Origin: Dechloromonas sp. H13
Lineage (GTDB): Bacteria > Pseudomonadota > Gammaproteobacteria > Burkholderiales > Rhodocyclaceae
Direction of reading: 5' to 3'
DNA: 64,000 nucleotides
Assembly (NCBI RefSeq): GCF_009469615.1
Contig: NZ_SSXX01000001.1
Location: 744,001-808,000, forward strand
In this document: one piece after another, positions 61,215 to 64,000 of the stretch
Layout: every line of letters starts with the position of its first letter
Numbering within the stretch: position 1 is the stretch's first letter
The notes under the pieces: model-generated
The model's input: only the letters and a program-made list of their open reading frames with translations
Told to the model about the DNA's origin: nothing
Database searches by the model: none
Translations under genes and position numbers: made by a program

Positions 61215-62147
61215 GTGACCGCACCGCTCTTCGAATCCTCCATCACCAGCCTGCCGCTCATTTCCAAGGGCAAGGTCCGCGACATCTACGCGGTCGACGC
61301 CGACAAGCTGCTGATCGTCACCACCGACCGCCTGTCGGCCTTCGACGTCATCCTGCCCGACCCGATCCCGAAGAAGGGCGCGGTGCTACAGGCGGTCGCC
61401 AATTTCTGGTTCGAGAAGCTCGGCCACATCGTGCCCAACCAGCTGACCGGCATCGACCCGGAAACGGTCGTCGCCGAGAACGAGCGCGAGCAGGTGCGCG
61501 GCCGCGCCGTCGTCGTCAAGCGCCTGAAGCCGCTGCCGATCGAGGCCGTGGTGCGCGGCTACGTGATCGGTTCCGGCTGGAAGGACTACCAGCAGACCGG
61601 CGCCATCTGCGGCATCGCCCTGCCGGCCGGCCTCAAGATGGCGGCCAAGCTGCCGGCGCCAATCTTCACGCCGGCGACCAAGGCCGAAGTCGGCGACCAC
61701 GACGAGAACGTCTCCTACGAGCAGGCCGCCGCCAACTGCGACGCGGCGCTCGCCGAGGCGCTCAAGGGCACCGGCAAGACCGGCGCCCAGCTCTGCGCCG
61801 AGGCGCGCGACGCGGCCATCCGTCTCTACGAGGAAGCCGCGGTCTACGCTGCGACACGCGGCATCATCATCGCCGACACCAAGTTCGAGTTCGGCATCGA
61901 CGCCGCCGGCACCCTGCACCTGATCGACGAGGCGCTGACCCCCGACTCCTCGCGCTTCTGGCCGGCCGACCAGTACGCCGAAGGCAGCAACCCGCCGTCC
62001 TACGACAAGCAGTACGTGCGCGACTACCTGGAAACCCTGGACTGGGGCAAGAAGGCGCCCGGCCCGAAGCTGCCGGCAGACGTCATCGCACGGACCAGCG
62101 CCAAGTACCTCGAAGCCTGCGAGCGCCTGACCGGCAGAACTTTGTAA
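61215..62147 (+). CDS. purC: Phosphoribosylaminoimidazole-succinocarboxamide synthase
   Basis: This 310-residue protein is a SAICAR synthase: [64 protein letters not shown] and [12 protein letters not shown]. It couples aspartate to CAIR in purine synthesis. The GTG at 61215 is the best start and fits the family's usual N-terminus. A TATAAT at 61182-61187 just upstream may be its -10 box, though no -35 box is seen. Confidence 0.95.
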   Translation: MTAPLFESSITSLPLISKGKVRDIYAVDADKLLIVTTDRLSAFDVILPDPIPKKGAVLQAVANFWFEKLGHIVPNQLTGIDPETVVAENEREQVRGRAVVVKRLKPLPIEAVVRGYVIGSGWKDYQQTGAICGIALPAGLKMAAKLPAPIFTPATKAEVGDHDENVSYEQAAANCDAALAEALKGTGKTGAQLCAEARDAAIRLYEEAAVYAATRGIIIADTKFEFGIDAAGTLHLIDEALTPDSSRFWPADQYAEGSNPPSYDKQYVRDYLETLDWGKKAPGPKLPADVIARTSAKYLEACERLTGRTL

Positions 62148-62214
62148 GCCGGCGACGCGAACCCGGCGCGCCGCGCCGGGTCAAACGAGCGTTATCCCAA
62201 GGGAGGAAACGCTC

Positions 62215-62988
62215 ATGAAAACCTCGTTCGACCATTTCGGCCAGGTCAACGCCCTGCCCGCGGTCCGCCACGTAGCGGCAAGCCGGATCGCCGCCTGGCT
62301 CGGCGCCGGCTGGCGCGACCTCAAGGCCAACCCGATTCCCAGCCTCGCCTACGGGCTGCTGTTCGGCATCGGCGGCGACCTGATCCTGCTCGCCAGCTTC
62401 GGCCATCCGCACCTGTTCACGGTCGCCGTGTCGGGCTTCTTCCTCGTCGCCCCGCTGCTCGCCGCCGGACTCTACGAACTGAGCCGTCAGCACGCCCAGG
62501 GCGTTCATCCCATCTTCGTCGAATCGCTGCGCGCCTTCCGCAGCAACGGCCAGTCGATCGCCCTCTTCGGCCTCGTGCTGGCGCTCATCACCGTGCTCTG
62601 GGAACGCACTTCGGCGATCGCCTTCGCCCTGCTCGGCGACGCGACGGCCGCCGATGTCGGCCAGTTCCTGGCGCAGGTCGTCGCCGGCGGCGGACATACG
62701 ACTTTCGTGATCGCCTGGTTCGTGCTCGGCGGCATGCTCGCCCTGCTCACCTTCGCGCTCAGCGTCGTTTCAGTGCCGCTCATGCTCGACCGCGACAGCG
62801 ACTTCGTGACCGCGATGCTGACCAGCCTGCACGCCTTCGCCGCCAATGCCGGCGTCCTGCTGCTGTGGGCGGCGACCATCGTCGCCCTTACCCTGTTCGG
62901 CTTCGCGACGCTGCTCTTCGGACTTGTCGTCATCATGCCGATTCTTGGCCACGCCTCGTGGCACGCCTATCGCGACCTTGTAGAATAG
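62215..62988 (+). CDS. DUF2189 integral membrane protein
   Basis: This 257-residue protein has about six hydrophobic helices with the family pattern AWLGAGWRDLKANPIPSLAY, GFFLVAPLLAAGLYELSR and a C-terminal LLFGLVVIMPILGHASWHAY. It resides in the inner membrane; its function is unknown. GGGAGGAAA lies 6 nt in front of the ATG. A good terminator follows at 63008-63031. Confidence 0.9.
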   Translation: MKTSFDHFGQVNALPAVRHVAASRIAAWLGAGWRDLKANPIPSLAYGLLFGIGGDLILLASFGHPHLFTVAVSGFFLVAPLLAAGLYELSRQHAQGVHPIFVESLRAFRSNGQSIALFGLVLALITVLWERTSAIAFALLGDATAADVGQFLAQVVAGGGHTTFVIAWFVLGGMLALLTFALSVVSVPLMLDRDSDFVTAMLTSLHAFAANAGVLLLWAATIVALTLFGFATLLFGLVVIMPILGHASWHAYRDLVE

Positions 62989-63007
62989 ATGCATCCAGCC
63001 AACCCGA

Positions 63008-63031
63008 CGGGCGGCACGACCGCCCGTTTTT
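63008..63031 (+). terminator. Rho-independent terminator
   Basis: CGGGCGG (63008-63014) pairs with CCGCCCG (63020-63026) around a 5-nt loop, followed by five T. It lies just behind the DUF2189 gene and 14 nt before prlC. Confidence 0.9.
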
Positions 63032-63044
63032 CACGCCCGAACCA

Positions 63045-64000
63045 ATGAACGCCAATCCCCTGCTCGATTTTTCCGATCTTCCCCGTTTCGACCTCGTCCA
63101 GCCGGAACACGTCAAACCGGCCATCGAATCGCTGTTGACCGCAGGACGCGACCTGATCGAACGCCTGACCGCCGACACGACGCCCGCCACCTGGCCGGAT
63201 TTCGCCGGCGCGCTGGCCACGGGTCTGGAGCCTTTCGGCCGCGCCTGGGGCATCGTCGGCCACCTGCATTCGGTCAACGACGTGCCGGCCTGGCGTGAGG
63301 CGTACAACGAAATGCTGCCCGAGGTGTCGCGCTTCTATGCCGAGCTCGGGCAGAACCTGAAGTTGTTCGAGAAGTACAAGGCGCTGCGCGCCAGCCCGGA
63401 ATACGCGACGCTGACGCGCGAGCAGAAGAAGGTCGTCGACAACGAGGTGCGCGACTTCCGCCTGTCAGGCGCCGAACTGCCGGAAGAGCAGAAGCCGCGC
63501 TTCCAGGCGATCATGGAGGAGCTGTCGCAGCTTGCCGCCAAGTTCTCGGAAAACCTGCTCGACGCGACCAACGCCTTCGCCGAGATCGTCACCGACGAGG
63601 CCCGGCTCGCCGGCCTGCCCGACGACGTGAAGCAGGCGGCGCGCGACGCCGCTGCAAAGGCCGGGGTCGCCGGCTGGAAATTCACCCTGCACGCGCCGTC
63701 CTACGGCCCGGTCATGCAGTACGCCGACGACCGCGAGCTGCGCGCCCGCATGTACCGCGCCTACGCCACCCGCGCCGCCGAATTCCACGACGGCTCCAGC
63801 AAGCCGGAGTGGGACAACACGCCGGTTATCCGGCGCATGCTGGAACTGCGCCGGGAGGATGCGCAGATGCTCGGCTACCGGAATTTCGCCGAGGTCTCGC
63901 TGGTGCCCAAGATGGCCGACACGCCCGAGCAGGTCCTGGCCTTCCTGCGCGAACTGGCGGCCAAGGCGAAGCCCTTCGCCGAGAAGGACATGGCCGAACT
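63045..64000 (+). CDS. prlC: Oligopeptidase A (M3 family), N-terminal part
   Basis: The first 318 residues are in the window. NPLLDFSDLPRFDLVQPEHV and KPAIESLL at the start, SFHRAWGIVGHLHSVND-type sequence (here GRAWGIVGHLHSVND) and YGPVMQYADDRELRARMYRAY are characteristic of oligopeptidase A. The zinc motif HEFGH lies beyond the window end. The enzyme degrades short peptides and signal peptides in the cytoplasm. Confidence 0.93.
   Translation, partial: MNANPLLDFSDLPRFDLVQPEHVKPAIESLLTAGRDLIERLTADTTPATWPDFAGALATGLEPFGRAWGIVGHLHSVNDVPAWREAYNEMLPEVSRFYAELGQNLKLFEKYKALRASPEYATLTREQKKVVDNEVRDFRLSGAELPEEQKPRFQAIMEELSQLAAKFSENLLDATNAFAEIVTDEARLAGLPDDVKQAARDAAAKAGVAGWKFTLHAPSYGPVMQYADDRELRARMYRAYATRAAEFHDGSSKPEWDNTPVIRRMLELRREDAQMLGYRNFAEVSLVPKMADTPEQVLAFLRELAAKAKPFAEKDMAE
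63114..63144 (+). repeat. Dispersed 31-bp motif, coding copy
   Basis: AAACCGGCC and TGTTGACCGCAG are 19 nt apart. It lies in prlC. The middle T tract is missing. Confidence 0.5.

Overview
The window is G+C-rich chromosomal DNA from a betaproteobacterium. A Rhodocyclales relative (Dechloromonas/Azonexus/Accumulibacter-like) is my best inference, from the form II RuBisCO, the Calvin-cycle operon order and the housekeeping genes (NAD-glutamate dehydrogenase, purC, prlC, a DUF3422 protein). No rRNA, tRNA or CRISPR array was seen.

Layout. 0-2.3 kb: end of an NAD-glutamate dehydrogenase gene, a decayed fructose-bisphosphate aldolase fragment that keeps its terminator, and a membrane-anchored kinase-like protein whose catalytic motifs are broken. 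2.4-24.7 kb, minus strand: a complete-looking extracellular contractile injection system (eCIS). In transcription order it encodes a DUF4255 terminator protein, an unknown protein, sheath, two tube proteins, a DUF5908 peptide, a LysM protein, a VgrG-like spike, PAAR, gp25, two large baseplate proteins, an unknown 920-residue protein, a tape-measure-type protein, an AAA ATPase and a DUF4157 effector with a predicted C-terminal nuclease. 25.0-35.6 kb, plus strand, divergent from the eCIS: five tightly spaced genes that look like a conflict or cell-suicide system. They encode a TIR/deoxyribosyltransferase-like + TPR + SLOG-like protein, a metacaspase, a 1816-residue protein with two lipase-like domains, a CHAT protease and a helical tail, an M15 peptidase, and a membrane protein with a TIR-like cytoplasmic domain.

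35.7-40.3 kb: a PilZ protein, an OmpA-like lipoprotein and an AT-rich island with two small lipoproteins (one frameshifted) and a decayed transposase. 40.3-48.8 kb: Calvin-cycle genes cbbF-P-T-G-A, a terminator, then cbbE-cbbZ, with cbbY divergent. 48.9-57.1 kb: CBS protein, ACP-phosphodiesterase-like protein, a Gly/Pro repeat secreted protein, a lactamase-fold hydrolase/outer-membrane/sulfatase cluster with a divergent AraC regulator, and two cupin-like secreted proteins. 57.3-64 kb: cbbM and cbbR, then DUF3422, purC, a DUF2189 membrane protein and the start of prlC.

The Calvin genes are split into two units about 9.4 kb apart that together give carbon fixation: prk and RuBisCO, the regenerating enzymes, and the salvage phosphatases cbbZ and cbbY. 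The most unusual signal across the whole window is a dispersed 31-bp motif, about 22 copies in both orientations. It has a near-palindromic core (GGTCGACCGCAG) and two A/T-rich tracts at fixed distance, like the uptake signal sequences of Pasteurellaceae. Five of its best copies lie between genes, four of them just past gene ends, and it also runs through coding sequences.
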